From the NCBI GenBank assembly GCA_021780815.1, contig JAJXYC010000019.1, forward strand, positions 39,665-103,664: 64,000 bases of DNA, in the 5' to 3' direction. Positions 37,733 through 47,367 of this stretch are shown here, one piece after another. The notes under the pieces are model-generated. The model did no database searches. It saw nothing but the letters and a program-made list of their open reading frames with translations, and was not told the origin of the DNA. The position numbers and the translations under genes were made by a program. The DNA is from Bacteroidota bacterium (GTDB lineage: Bacteria > Bacteroidota > Ignavibacteria > Kapaibacteriales > UBA2268). Each line of letters starts with the position of its first letter. Within the stretch, counting starts at the first letter, position 1.

Positions 37733-38002
37733 ATGACGTTATTAGAAGCACCAGAGCAGAAAAGATTAAGAATTAGAAAGCTCCTTGACAGTGGTTTTGG
37801 ATTAAGAAAAAAATTATCAATATTAGATGTTCATTTTGATGACGAAATAATAAAAATCAAGGCAGCACGGTGGGGTCCATTAATAATTCAAAAAGTAGCA
37901 GGAAATTCTAAAATTGCTATTGGAAGAGGCATAGCTGCAAAGATAGTAGTAGAAATAACAGATAAAAAATTATTTGATTTTGACAGCAATGAAAATTATT
38001 AA
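37733..38002 (+). CDS. feoA: ferrous iron transport protein A
   Basis: Small SH3-fold accessory protein of the Feo ferrous-iron uptake system, 89 residues. The conserved pattern is present: RKLLDSGFGLRKKLSILDVHF, then WGPLIIQKVAGNSKIAIGRGIAAKI, matching the FeoA strand order with the final glycine-rich turn. It acts on the cytoplasmic side with FeoB, whose gene overlaps its end by 14 bases. A cluster of AACTAAT repeats lies upstream. Confidence 0.9.
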   Translation: MTLLEAPEQKRLRIRKLLDSGFGLRKKLSILDVHFDDEIIKIKAARWGPLIIQKVAGNSKIAIGRGIAAKIVVEITDKKLFDFDSNENY

Positions 38003-39959
38003 TACAAATATAAATACCAATACAGGAAGTAATACTCAGGAAAAGCCGAAAAAAATTGCATTAGTCGGATTTCAATCATCAGGTAAAAGCACTATTTTCC
38101 GACTATTAACAGATTTCAGAGGAGATACAGCATTTAGTACAACTGTTAATATAAAATCATTAGAGGCAAAAGTCAATGGTAAATTATATCAAATCCTTGA
38201 TTTACCTGGTATGCATTCGTTGAATTCAATGCAGAAAATTGAAAAAGTAGCAATTAATACAATACTTAATGGTGATATTGACATAATCATTAATGTGGTA
38301 GATTCTACAATTATTTCCAGAGGTCTGAAATTGACAATTGAATTAATAGAACTTGGCTTGCCAACAATTTTAGTGATGAATTTTTCTGATGAAGCAAGAC
38401 AAAGGGGAATAAAACTTGACAAAGCAAAAATGGTAGAAGCACTGAACATTCCAGTAGTTTTGATGAATGCACGATCAGGGAGAGGTCTGAATGAATTAAT
38501 TCAAAATATCGAAAAATTATCGAATTTAAGTAACTACATACCTAATCAATTAAACTATACATTCCATATTGAAGAATATGTTGAAGAAATAGAAAATCTA
38601 TTAGAAAAACATAAAATAAGCAAAAAAGGTAATAGAAGGTTTTATGCAATTAAGTTGCTTGAAGACCAAAACTTTTTTACAGAGAATTTAAATGAAGAAA
38701 TTAGAAGTAAATTAAATGAAATAGAAGATTCTGTTTACAATTCACATAAAATTAGTTTATTTGAGACAATTTCTTATGAAAGGCATCATATTGCAATGAA
38801 GCTAACAGAAGAAGCCGCACCTTTAAGTCAAGATAATAAAATGCCTGTACAAGATAAAATTGATTCATTTTTAACCCATCCTATTTATGGTTACTTATCG
38901 TTAATAGGATTATTAGTAGCATTTTTTGTATTGATATTTTATATTGGAACGTTGTTAAGTTATTTATTTGATCCTCCATTAAATTATATTACAACAATTT
39001 ATGAACCTTTGAGACATAAAAATATATTCATTTGGTATTCAATCAATGGGGCATATCAAGGCATATTAGGTGCATTTGGTATTGTTTTGCCATATTTTTT
39101 ACCTTTAGTATTTTTTAGTTCTATACTTGAAGAAGCCGGATATATGTCTCGACTGGTACTATTGCTTGATGATTTAATGCATAAAATTGGTCTGCATGGC
39201 AAATCAATAATTCCTTTTATTCTGGGGTTAGGTTGTTCTGTGCCTGCTTTATATTCAACCAGATTATTGGAAAATAAAAGAGATAGAATACTTACTGCTA
39301 TTTTAGTACCGTTTATTCCTTGTAGTGCGAGATTAACAGTGATATTTGCGATTGCTGCTGCTTTTGCCGGTCCCATTTGGGCAATAATTATTTTGTTATA
39401 TATTGTTCTAATTATTACAATATCTAGTTCCTTTTTATCAAAGGTTTTACCTGAATCACCAGGATTAATGATGGAAATTACTCCATTAAGAGCACCATCT
39501 TTGAAAATTTCTTTTCAAAAAACTTGGGCAAAAGTTAGTGAATTTTTAGGAGAGGCTTTGCTATTTTTGGTCTTAGGTGGTGTGGTACTTGGTTGGATTG
39601 AATATTTTAATTTGGCAAGATATATTGATATTATTTTTTCTCCTGTTGTTAAAGGATTAATGCAATTACCTGAACAACTTGGCTCAACATTACTTTTTGG
39701 ATTTTTAAGGAAAGAACTAATTCTTGTAATGGCAAATCAAGCTCTTGGAGTAGATACTTTAAACAAATTACCGCTAAACATTAAGCAGGCAGTAACATTT
39801 ATTATATTTGTTGCTTTATATTTTCCTTGTCTTTCAACTTTTATTGTGCTTCTCAAAGAGTATAAATGGAAAGTTACATTAATTTCATCAATAGCAACAT
39901 TATTTATTGCAATGTTTTCAGCATTTTTATTTAGAATATTATTAAATTTAATATATTGA
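37989..39959 (+). CDS. feoB: ferrous iron transporter B (GTPase permease)
   Basis: Inner-membrane Fe(II) permease with an N-terminal G domain, 656 residues from the ATG at 37989 (a TTG at 37974 is also in frame). G1 is GFQSSGKST (27-35), G3 is DLPGMHSL and G4 is NFSD. The membrane part has two Gate domains with CxxP-like motifs: GLGCSVPALYSTRLLENKRDR with PFIPCSARLTVIFAIA, and FGFLRKELILVMA with ALYFPCLSTFIVLLKE. It overlaps feoA and is followed 7 bases later by the DtxR-family gene, forming a feoA-feoB-regulator operon. Confidence 0.95.
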   Translation: MKIINTNINTNTGSNTQEKPKKIALVGFQSSGKSTIFRLLTDFRGDTAFSTTVNIKSLEAKVNGKLYQILDLPGMHSLNSMQKIEKVAINTILNGDIDIIINVVDSTIISRGLKLTIELIELGLPTILVMNFSDEARQRGIKLDKAKMVEALNIPVVLMNARSGRGLNELIQNIEKLSNLSNYIPNQLNYTFHIEEYVEEIENLLEKHKISKKGNRRFYAIKLLEDQNFFTENLNEEIRSKLNEIEDSVYNSHKISLFETISYERHHIAMKLTEEAAPLSQDNKMPVQDKIDSFLTHPIYGYLSLIGLLVAFFVLIFYIGTLLSYLFDPPLNYITTIYEPLRHKNIFIWYSINGAYQGILGAFGIVLPYFLPLVFFSSILEEAGYMSRLVLLLDDLMHKIGLHGKSIIPFILGLGCSVPALYSTRLLENKRDRILTAILVPFIPCSARLTVIFAIAAAFAGPIWAIIILLYIVLIITISSSFLSKVLPESPGLMMEITPLRAPSLKISFQKTWAKVSEFLGEALLFLVLGGVVLGWIEYFNLARYIDIIFSPVVKGLMQLPEQLGSTLLFGFLRKELILVMANQALGVDTLNKLPLNIKQAVTFIIFVALYFPCLSTFIVLLKEYKWKVTLISSIATLFIAMFSAFLFRILLNLIY

Positions 39960-39966
39960 GGTTTTT

Positions 39967-40647
39967 ATGTCAGATTCATTATTAAGCGAATCGATTCAGA
40001 ATTACTTGAAAGTAATATACAAATTAGAAAAAAATTTGGAAGAAGCTAGTACTTCTGATATTGCAAAAGAATTAAATATTTCAAGTGCTTCGGTTACAGG
40101 TATGTTAAAAAGATTATCTGCAATGAGGCTTGTAAATTATAATTCATACAAAGGTGTAACATTAACAAAAGATGGAAAAACTTTGGCATTGGAAGTTATT
40201 AGGCACCATAGGTTAATTGAAGCATATCTGAGACAATCATTAGGTTACAGACTTGCAAAAATTCATAATGAGGCTTGCAAATTGGAACATTATGTTAGCA
40301 AAGATTTTATTGAAAAAATTACTGAAATTTTAGATGATCCAAAGTTTGACCCTTGTGGTCATCCAATTCCAACAAAAGATGGTGCGATTCCTACAAGAGA
40401 CGAATCTTCATTGATTGAGTTTGAGCCAATTATTACTGCTAATATAAGTAGTTTAAACGATGAAAATGTTGAATTACTTAATTATTTAGATGATGTTGGT
40501 CTTTTACCTGGCAAAAAGATAACTTTGCTTGAAAAGTCTCCATACTACGGACCTATTCGTCTTGCCTTTGATGATAAAGAAATTTCTATAGGACACGAAG
40601 TTGCCAAAATGATATTTATTGATAAAAAATCGGTTAAACACACTTGA
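39967..40647 (+). CDS. DtxR/MntR-family metal-dependent transcriptional regulator
   Basis: Iron- or manganese-sensing repressor of 226 residues. The N-terminal winged helix (QNYLKVIYKLEKN, then SASVTGMLKRLSAM as recognition helix) is followed by the dimerisation and metal-binding domain, with RHHRLIEAYL, ACKLEHYVS and the DPCGHPIP loop all typical of DtxR-like proteins. A C-terminal FeoA/SH3-like domain spans about residues 148-222 (LLPGKKITLLEK, then PIRLAFDDKEISIGHEVA). It lies 7 bases after feoB. It most likely represses feoAB when iron is sufficient, an inference from context. Confidence 0.92.
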   Translation: MSDSLLSESIQNYLKVIYKLEKNLEEASTSDIAKELNISSASVTGMLKRLSAMRLVNYNSYKGVTLTKDGKTLALEVIRHHRLIEAYLRQSLGYRLAKIHNEACKLEHYVSKDFIEKITEILDDPKFDPCGHPIPTKDGAIPTRDESSLIEFEPIITANISSLNDENVELLNYLDDVGLLPGKKITLLEKSPYYGPIRLAFDDKEISIGHEVAKMIFIDKKSVKHT

Positions 40648-40724
40648 TTATTTTTTAGCAAAAGCAAAAAAAATATACCTTTTGTTCCTTATTTTCGTCT
40701 TTTATCTTAATTTTGTAAGATTGT

Positions 40725-40732
40725 TAAATTTG
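40725..40732 (+). promoter_or_regulatory. putative -7 box (TAnnTTTG)
   Basis: TAAATTTG lies 99 bases before the T9SS gene at 40832 in an otherwise featureless 184-bp gap. Confidence 0.3.
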
Positions 40733-40831
40733 AATTTACTGAATAATTTGTATTAAAATTATTAGTTTCTTTTGTAACTTTTATTATTGTTCAGTTGTCT
40801 ATTATAATGGTAACCAATTAAAATAATATAT

Positions 40832-43800
40832 ATGAAAAAATTAGTTGTGACGTTAGTTTTGGTGGGTGTTATTTTTTCAAATAATTACTCTTTTTCTGCA
40901 AATAAATTCCAAACTTTATTGCAAAGCAATAAAGAACCAAATTTTTATGATATTCAAAAAGCTTTAAATGAAGATTACAATTCAAATAACTCGAGTGTAC
41001 GTAGAGGTTGGAAGCAATTTAAAAGATGGGAATATTTTTGGGGACAAAGAGTTTTTCCAACAGGAGAATTTCCAAATACATATAAAATATATGAAAGCGT
41101 ACAAAAATTTGAGAAAATGAATTCAAATCCTCAAATTCAATCATCTAATATATGGAAGGCATTAGGTCCGTTCAATCCACCTACTTCAAGCGATAATCAA
41201 GAGGGAATAGGTAGAATTAATATTATTCGCTTTAATCCAACAAATGAGAATGATCTATGGATTGGTGCAGCTTCTGGTGGTGTTTGGCGTTCTAAAGATG
41301 GTGGTACAACTTGGATTAATTACCCATTCACTAATTTTTTATCTTTGGGAGTAAGTGATATTGCAATTGCTCCTTCAAATGTAAGCACAGTATATGTTAC
41401 TACTGGCGATGCAGATGGAAGTATTGGCACAGCTGGAAGTTATTATACGATTGGTATTATTAAAACAACTGATGATGGTGCTACTTGGAGTGTTACGCAT
41501 TTTGCTAAACAACTTAGTGATAAGAAAATTTTGACAAGAATTTTAGTTAGTCCAACAAATGAAAATATTGTTTTAGTTGGGTCAAGTGATGGTATTTATA
41601 AAACAACTGATGGTGGGCAAACCTGGGTAAATAAATATCCATATAGTTCAATTGTTGATATGGAATATAAGCCCGGTGATCCAAACATTGTTTATGCCTC
41701 AAGTTATGGTTATTCAGGAAAAAATGATGTATTGAAATCTACTGATAATGGTGAAACCTGGAAATCAATTTATAGTATTACTTCCTCTAATAGATTATCA
41801 ATTGAAGTAACACCTGCAGACCCAAATTCTATTTATTGTTTAGCTTCTAATTCAAGTACATCGGGTTTTTTATCTTTTTCAGTTTCACAAGATGAAGGAG
41901 CAACTTGGACAGTTACAGCTACACCGAGTTCAGTGAACAATATATTGGGTTGGTATAATGGTCAAGGAAGCGATAATAAAGGGCAAGGAATGTATGATTT
42001 GTCGTTAGCAGTATCTCCCAAAGACCCATATACTGTTCTTATTGGTGGAATTGATATTTGGAAAACACCTGATTTAGGTTATTCTGTTTCTATGCTAACA
42101 CATTGGTTTGGATACTATTCAAAGCCTTATGTGCACGCTGATATACACGATTTGCGATTTTCACCTTCAGGAAGCAGAATATATGCTGTTTGTGATGGAG
42201 GAATTTATATTTCAAGCAATGATGGTAAAAGCTGGCAAGATATTTCAAATGGCTTAAATATTACTCAATTTTATAGACTGGGTAGTTCGGACTTAAATCC
42301 TAATGTAATAGCTGCTGGTGCCCAAGATAATGGGACAAGCGCATTTATTAATGGACAATGGAAACATATTTATAGTGCTGATGGAATGGAAACTGTTGTT
42401 GACCCGACAAATTCAAATCGTATATATGTTTCTATTTATTATGGTACTTTTTATAGAACAAACAATGGTGGTAGTAGCTTTGCAAAAATTATTGATAACA
42501 GTATTACAAATGAAAATGGTGGTTGGGTAACTCCCTTTGTTCTTGACCCAAGTAACCCGAATACTGTTTATTGTGGTTTCCAAAATGTTTGGAAAAACAA
42601 AGTAAATGGTGAAATAAGTCAATGGCAAAAGATTTCAAACTTTGGGAGTTCTCAAGCGTTGGTAGCATTAGTAGTTGCACCGTCAGACTCTAATACTTTG
42701 TATGCCGCAAATTACACAGATATATATGTAACACGAAACGGAGGAAATACTTGGTCAAATATGTATCATTCAAATTCTTCGGCTATTACTTATATTGCAG
42801 TTGACCCAAATAATGCCAAGCGCATTTGGTTCACCAAATCGGGATTCGGAAGTTCTGATAAAGTTTATGAGATTAATGATGGCAATCTTTTGAATTTGTC
42901 TGGAAACTTACCAAATGTTCCTATTAACACAATTGTTTATCAAAAAAATTCACCTGATAGATTATATGTTGGAACTGATATAGGAGTATTTTATAGTGAT
43001 TATGAATCAGGTTATTGGGAAAGATTCGGAGATGGTTTGCCAAATGTAATTGTTCAAGAATTAGAAATTGATTATGGACAACCAATTAAATTAAGAGCCG
43101 CAACTTATGGACGTGGAATTTGGGAAACTACTGTTCTTGATTGTAATTTACCAGCACCGCAAGTTAATGTAATTGGCAAAGTTGAATTATGCGAAGGGGA
43201 TAGTACCACGTTGCAAATTGGTAGAGATTACTCTAATTTTCAATGGTCAAATGGTAGTACAGACAAAACAATTACCGTTGATACCCCAGGTATTTATAGC
43301 TTAATTGTTACTTCGCCCGATGGCTGTAAAGCAAAGTCGCAAGGTGTTGAAATTCAAGTTTATCCGAAGAAAGATATGTCTATTACTTCTGCAACTGGTA
43401 GTTTAGCTTTTTGTGGTGATGAAACACAACTTGAATTGCGTGCCTCACTTGGTTTTCAATCTTATCTTTGGTCAACAGGTGATACTGTTAGAAGAATTAC
43501 TATAACAGAACCAGGCGATTATTATGTTACAGGCATTACAGCACAAGGTTGTTCTTCAACATCAGATAAAATTACAATTGTGAAAAGTTCACTTCCACCT
43601 AAACCTATTATTAAAAGAGAAGGTAATACTTTAACTGTATCGGTTGATGACCAAAATTTTGATTTATCTGTTATGACATTTAAATGGTATCTTTATGGTG
43701 TTTTACTCCCTAATGCAACAGGTCAAAGCATTACTTTAACTGATCCAAGTGAGTTAGGAAATTATACTGTGGAAATATATAATCCAAGTGGTTGCAGTAC

Positions 43801-44104
43801 TAAATCTGATGTGTTTGCTTTTGATGAACTTCCTGTGAAGGAGAATGCTCCAATTAATTCATCAATAACAATTAGTCCTAATCCAAATGACGGTAATTTT
43901 GACATTCAATTGTCTGGTGTAAATTCTGGCAATGCGCAAATTATAGTTGAAGATGTTAATGGACGAAAAGTATTGTCAAAAAATATGCTGATTCAAGATG
44001 CGTCAGCAATTTCAATGAATTTATCTAATCTTTCAAATGGTGTATATTTTATTAAAATAAATATAAATAATAAAACTTTCATTGAAAAATTTATAAAACA
44101 ATAA
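40832..44104 (+). CDS. T9SS-secreted Asp-box propeller protein with Ig-like domains
   Basis: A 1090-residue secreted protein related in layout to VPS10/sortilin-like propellers. A signal peptide (KKLVVTLVLVGVIFSNNYSF) precedes a long region (about 110-765) with Asp-box turns (SKDGGTTW, TTDDGATW, TTDGGQTW, STDNGETW, SQDEGATW, SSNDGKSW, TRNGGNTW). YGRGIWET near residue 760 is typical of the last blade in such Bacteroidota proteins. Two or three Ig/PKD-like domains follow (about 770-1005, with LCEGDSTTLQIG), then the T9SS sorting domain from ISPNPNDGNFDIQL to IEKFIKQ. No catalytic function can be assigned. It ends 4 bases before ruvA. Confidence 0.85.
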   Translation: MKKLVVTLVLVGVIFSNNYSFSANKFQTLLQSNKEPNFYDIQKALNEDYNSNNSSVRRGWKQFKRWEYFWGQRVFPTGEFPNTYKIYESVQKFEKMNSNPQIQSSNIWKALGPFNPPTSSDNQEGIGRINIIRFNPTNENDLWIGAASGGVWRSKDGGTTWINYPFTNFLSLGVSDIAIAPSNVSTVYVTTGDADGSIGTAGSYYTIGIIKTTDDGATWSVTHFAKQLSDKKILTRILVSPTNENIVLVGSSDGIYKTTDGGQTWVNKYPYSSIVDMEYKPGDPNIVYASSYGYSGKNDVLKSTDNGETWKSIYSITSSNRLSIEVTPADPNSIYCLASNSSTSGFLSFSVSQDEGATWTVTATPSSVNNILGWYNGQGSDNKGQGMYDLSLAVSPKDPYTVLIGGIDIWKTPDLGYSVSMLTHWFGYYSKPYVHADIHDLRFSPSGSRIYAVCDGGIYISSNDGKSWQDISNGLNITQFYRLGSSDLNPNVIAAGAQDNGTSAFINGQWKHIYSADGMETVVDPTNSNRIYVSIYYGTFYRTNNGGSSFAKIIDNSITNENGGWVTPFVLDPSNPNTVYCGFQNVWKNKVNGEISQWQKISNFGSSQALVALVVAPSDSNTLYAANYTDIYVTRNGGNTWSNMYHSNSSAITYIAVDPNNAKRIWFTKSGFGSSDKVYEINDGNLLNLSGNLPNVPINTIVYQKNSPDRLYVGTDIGVFYSDYESGYWERFGDGLPNVIVQELEIDYGQPIKLRAATYGRGIWETTVLDCNLPAPQVNVIGKVELCEGDSTTLQIGRDYSNFQWSNGSTDKTITVDTPGIYSLIVTSPDGCKAKSQGVEIQVYPKKDMSITSATGSLAFCGDETQLELRASLGFQSYLWSTGDTVRRITITEPGDYYVTGITAQGCSSTSDKITIVKSSLPPKPIIKREGNTLTVSVDDQNFDLSVMTFKWYLYGVLLPNATGQSITLTDPSELGNYTVEIYNPSGCSTKSDVFAFDELPVKENAPINSSITISPNPNDGNFDIQLSGVNSGNAQIIVEDVNGRKVLSKNMLIQDASAISMNLSNLSNGVYFIKININNKTFIEKFIKQ

Positions 44105-44108
44105 AAAT

Positions 44109-44705
44109 ATGATTTCTTTTTTAAAAGGAACAATAATTGAGAAGAAGCCAACTGAAGTTGTTATTGAAACCAATTCAGTTGGTTTTTCTGTATTAATAAG
44201 TGTAAAAACATCAGAAAATATTCCCGATGAAGGTAGTGAATGTTTCTTATATACTACTTTAATTCCAAAAGAGGACTCTTTAAGTTTGTTTGGATTTTAT
44301 TCTAAACAAGAACGGGAATTGTTTAAAATGCTAATAAATATTCCCGGAATTGGTCCTAAAAGTGCTCTTGGAATTTTATCTTCAATTTTTCCTGATGATT
44401 TAATTAATATGATTGCAAGCGGCAATACAAATTTATTGCAAAAAATTCCTGGTATTGGGAAAAAGACTGCCGAAAGAATTATCCTTGAGCTAAAAGATAA
44501 AGTTTCGACATTTGCCATAGATAATGTGTTGTCAGTTGAAAAAACAAAATTTAATGTTCGCCAAGAAGCATTAGACGCAATGATTATGCTTGGTTACAAC
44601 AAAAATACTGCTGAAAAAATTATTAAAGAAGTTGTATCAAGTAGCCAAAAAGATTTATCAACTGAAGAGATAATAAGATATTCTTTGCAAAAAATTATGA
44701 AATAG
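44109..44705 (+). CDS. ruvA: Holliday junction branch migration subunit RuvA
   Basis: Binds four-way DNA junctions and loads the RuvB helicase. The N-terminal OB fold opens MISFLKGTIIEKKPTEVVIE, and two helix-hairpin-helix motifs are clear: LINIPGIGPKSALGIL and LQKIPGIGKKTAERIILEL. The C-terminal domain III (about 150-198) contacts RuvB. At 198 residues it is standard. ruvB and ruvC are not nearby. It lies 4 bases after the T9SS gene and 2 bases before the HisA-like gene. Confidence 0.95.
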   Translation: MISFLKGTIIEKKPTEVVIETNSVGFSVLISVKTSENIPDEGSECFLYTTLIPKEDSLSLFGFYSKQERELFKMLINIPGIGPKSALGILSSIFPDDLINMIASGNTNLLQKIPGIGKKTAERIILELKDKVSTFAIDNVLSVEKTKFNVRQEALDAMIMLGYNKNTAEKIIKEVVSSSQKDLSTEEIIRYSLQKIMK

Positions 44706-44707
44706 AT

Positions 44708-45442
44708 ATGATTCTTGTTATACCGTCTTTAGATATAAAAAATGGCAAAGCAGTTCAAAGGATTAAATCGCCTAAACAATTTGAATTTTATTATAAAGAA
44801 TTACAAAACCAACCTGTTGAACTTTGTCAATTATGGCGTTCTGAGAATGCAAAAACTTTGCATATTAATGATTTAGATGGCGATAAGCCAGATTCTCCAA
44901 ATAAAGATATTATTTTAGAAATAATGGAATCGTTAGATATTCCAATTACTCTTGCTTCAACTTCAACTTCAATTGATAATTGTATAGAATATTTAGAAAA
45001 AGGTATATTTAGAGTTTCTTTATGCCATTACCCACTTGAAAGTATTGAAGGAGCAAAAAATTTGATAAAAGATTATTCCCCAAGAAGAATAATTTTTCAT
45101 TTAGTTGCTAAGAACAACAAAGTTGTTTTAATGGGGGAAGAATCTGATTATACAGTTTTGCAGTATATCCAAGTGCTAAAAGAAATTGGAGCGGAAAGAT
45201 TGGTCTATGGTGATGTGGAATGGATGGGTGGAGAGCAATCTGTGAATTTTGAGAAATTAGAAAATATGATAAATTTATGGAATAATAAATTATCTCTTTT
45301 CTGCGGAGTACCTAATTATTCTACTTTGCATAAGGTAACTCTTTATGAAGAGCATAATTTAGATTCAATAATAATTTCTAGGTCATTATACGAGAACCAT
45401 TTTCCTTGTCAAGCAATATGGAGATTAGCGGAAACATATTAA
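44708..45442 (+). CDS. HisA/HisF-like TIM-barrel protein, non-canonical
   Basis: A 244-residue barrel clearly related to phosphoribosylformimino-AICAR isomerase (HisA): VIPSLDIKNGKAVQRI keeps the first catalytic Asp (residue 9), and LHINDLDGDKP corresponds to the VDLDGA strand. Other key parts are changed. The usual GGGIR phosphate loop reads LASTSTS, the second catalytic Asp strand reads FHLVAKNNK, and the C-terminal SGG loop reads FCGVPN. It probably does not do standard histidine synthesis. It starts 2 bases after ruvA, with no other his gene in the window. It may act on a related phosphosugar, but the function is unknown. Confidence 0.75.
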   Translation: MILVIPSLDIKNGKAVQRIKSPKQFEFYYKELQNQPVELCQLWRSENAKTLHINDLDGDKPDSPNKDIILEIMESLDIPITLASTSTSIDNCIEYLEKGIFRVSLCHYPLESIEGAKNLIKDYSPRRIIFHLVAKNNKVVLMGEESDYTVLQYIQVLKEIGAERLVYGDVEWMGGEQSVNFEKLENMINLWNNKLSLFCGVPNYSTLHKVTLYEEHNLDSIIISRSLYENHFPCQAIWRLAETY

Positions 45443-45487
45443 AATTTTGAATTCAATTTCAAACAATATTATAAGAAAAATTTGTAT

Positions 45488-45510
45488 TTTGCATAATAAA
45501 ATTGTGCAAA
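45488..45510. promoter_or_regulatory. small palindrome upstream of nuoG
   Basis: TTTGCA (45488-45493) and TGCAAA (45505-45510) form an inverted repeat 52 bases before nuoG, a possible operator. Evidence is the symmetry only. Confidence 0.2.
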
Positions 45511-45561
45511 TTCAGCAATTTTAATTAACAAAGAACAATAGTAGAATATTAGGAGACAATT

Positions 45562-47331
45562 ATGCCTCAAATTATAATAGATGGTAAATTAATAAACGCA
45601 GATAATGGTAAGACCATAATTGAAGCAGCATATCAAAATGGTATGGATATACCTCATTTTTGTTGGCACCCTGAACTTTCAGTAGCAGGGAATTGCCGTA
45701 TGTGTTTAGTTGAAGTTGGAATGCCTAAAAAATTACCTGATGGTTCATTTGAACTTGATAGCAACGGAAAAACTAAAGTTCAATTTTTCCCGAAATTACA
45801 AATTGCTTGTGCTACTCAAATAACTGACGGAATGGTGGTTAATACACAAAATGACAAAACTATTGAAGCACAAGAAGCAGTTATGGAATTTTTATTAATA
45901 AACCACCCCCTTGATTGTCCAATTTGTGATGAAGCAGGCGAATGCAAACTTCAAGAATATGCTTATAAAAATTCTTCTGGTGAAAGTAGATTTATTGAAG
46001 AAAAAAATCATAAGCCAAAACGAGTAGAATGGGGACCAAATGTTATGTACGATGCTGAAAGATGCATCCTTTGCTCTCGTTGTATTCGTTATGCCAAAGA
46101 AGTAGCTAAACAAGATGTTTTAACTTTTGTGAATCGTGGCGACCATGCTTATGTTAAGCTTTTTGACGATACTCAATTTGATAATCCTTATTCAATGAAT
46201 GTTGTTGAAATTTGTCCTGTCGGTGCTTTGACTTCACGAGATTTCCGTTTTCAATCTCGTGTTTGGGAAATGAGCTTTACCGATTCAATTTGTCCAGGTT
46301 GTTCAAGAGGTTGCAATATTAAAATTGGAGTTAGAAACAATCAAATTCTGAGATTGCAGCCGAGAACAAATATGTATGTGAACCGTTATTGGATGTGTGA
46401 TTATGGGAGACTAACTCAATATCCATTTGTTAATAATGAAAGAGTAACTAATAATTTTATTAATGTGAATGCTAATTTTCAAGTTGCAAATTTTGAAGAA
46501 GCGAAAAATAAAGCTTATGAATTGTTGAAAAAGTTTAAACCTGGTGAAATAATGATTCTGGGTTCTGCATTTTGCACTAATGAAGATAATTTTGTTATTC
46601 AAAAGTTTGCAAAACAAATATTAAAGACAAAACAATTAGACTTTTTCCAACATATAGACGAGAATTTTAAAGATAATTTTTTGCACACAGATGATAAAAC
46701 ACCTAATACAAAAGGTGCATTAGAAATAGGTACTATTCCTGTTAGTGATGGATTTACTGCTGAAACAGTAGCGTCAAATATTAATAAAAAGCATATTAAA
46801 GCTTTGATAATTATCAATGATTTATTAGAAGATGACCATATTCTGTTTAATGCTATTGATAATTTAGAATGTTTAATAACTCTTTCAACAAACCATAATA
46901 AATACACAGCTAAATCTGATGTGGTATTTGCCGCTTCAACTTATGCAGAAGTAGAAGGTACATTTACAAACATAGATGGTAGAGTGCAACATTTTACTCC
47001 TGCTGTTGTAACACAAGAAAATTTATCAAGAATGGGTATGAAAATGAGTCGATGGGATAAATTTGGTGCTTACAATGACCATTGGACACAAAAAGATAAA
47101 CGAGATGCAAGACCTATTTGGAAAATTATTATGGGAATTGCTAATTTATTTGGGGGTAACCTGAATTATAAAAAGGCAGAAGACATTTTTATTGATTTGT
47201 CAAATCATATACCTTCTTTCAATGGAATGAACTATGAATTATTAGATACACATCAAGGGATTGTTCTTAACCAATCAAAGCGACCAGACCCGATATTGGT
47301 TAATTATGTTTCTCATTATATGAAACCGTAA
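45562..47331 (+). CDS. nuoG: NADH-quinone oxidoreductase subunit G
   Basis: Largest peripheral iron-sulfur subunit of complex I. The N-terminal 2Fe-2S ligands are in CWHPELSVAGNCRMC, the HxxxCxxC type N5 site is HPLDCPICDEAGEC, and further clusters use CILCSRC with EICPVGAL and CPGCSRGC. A reduced molybdopterin-oxidoreductase-like domain follows (about 250-590). At 589 residues it is a short form compared with the 900 or so of E. coli. AGGAGA lies 6 bases before the ATG. nuoH follows 36 bases later and nuoI after that, one operon lacking the other subunits. Confidence 0.93.
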   Translation: MPQIIIDGKLINADNGKTIIEAAYQNGMDIPHFCWHPELSVAGNCRMCLVEVGMPKKLPDGSFELDSNGKTKVQFFPKLQIACATQITDGMVVNTQNDKTIEAQEAVMEFLLINHPLDCPICDEAGECKLQEYAYKNSSGESRFIEEKNHKPKRVEWGPNVMYDAERCILCSRCIRYAKEVAKQDVLTFVNRGDHAYVKLFDDTQFDNPYSMNVVEICPVGALTSRDFRFQSRVWEMSFTDSICPGCSRGCNIKIGVRNNQILRLQPRTNMYVNRYWMCDYGRLTQYPFVNNERVTNNFINVNANFQVANFEEAKNKAYELLKKFKPGEIMILGSAFCTNEDNFVIQKFAKQILKTKQLDFFQHIDENFKDNFLHTDDKTPNTKGALEIGTIPVSDGFTAETVASNINKKHIKALIIINDLLEDDHILFNAIDNLECLITLSTNHNKYTAKSDVVFAASTYAEVEGTFTNIDGRVQHFTPAVVTQENLSRMGMKMSRWDKFGAYNDHWTQKDKRDARPIWKIIMGIANLFGGNLNYKKAEDIFIDLSNHIPSFNGMNYELLDTHQGIVLNQSKRPDPILVNYVSHYMKP

Positions 47332-47367
47332 TAAACAAATTATTGTCAAAAATAAAATGATATAGAT

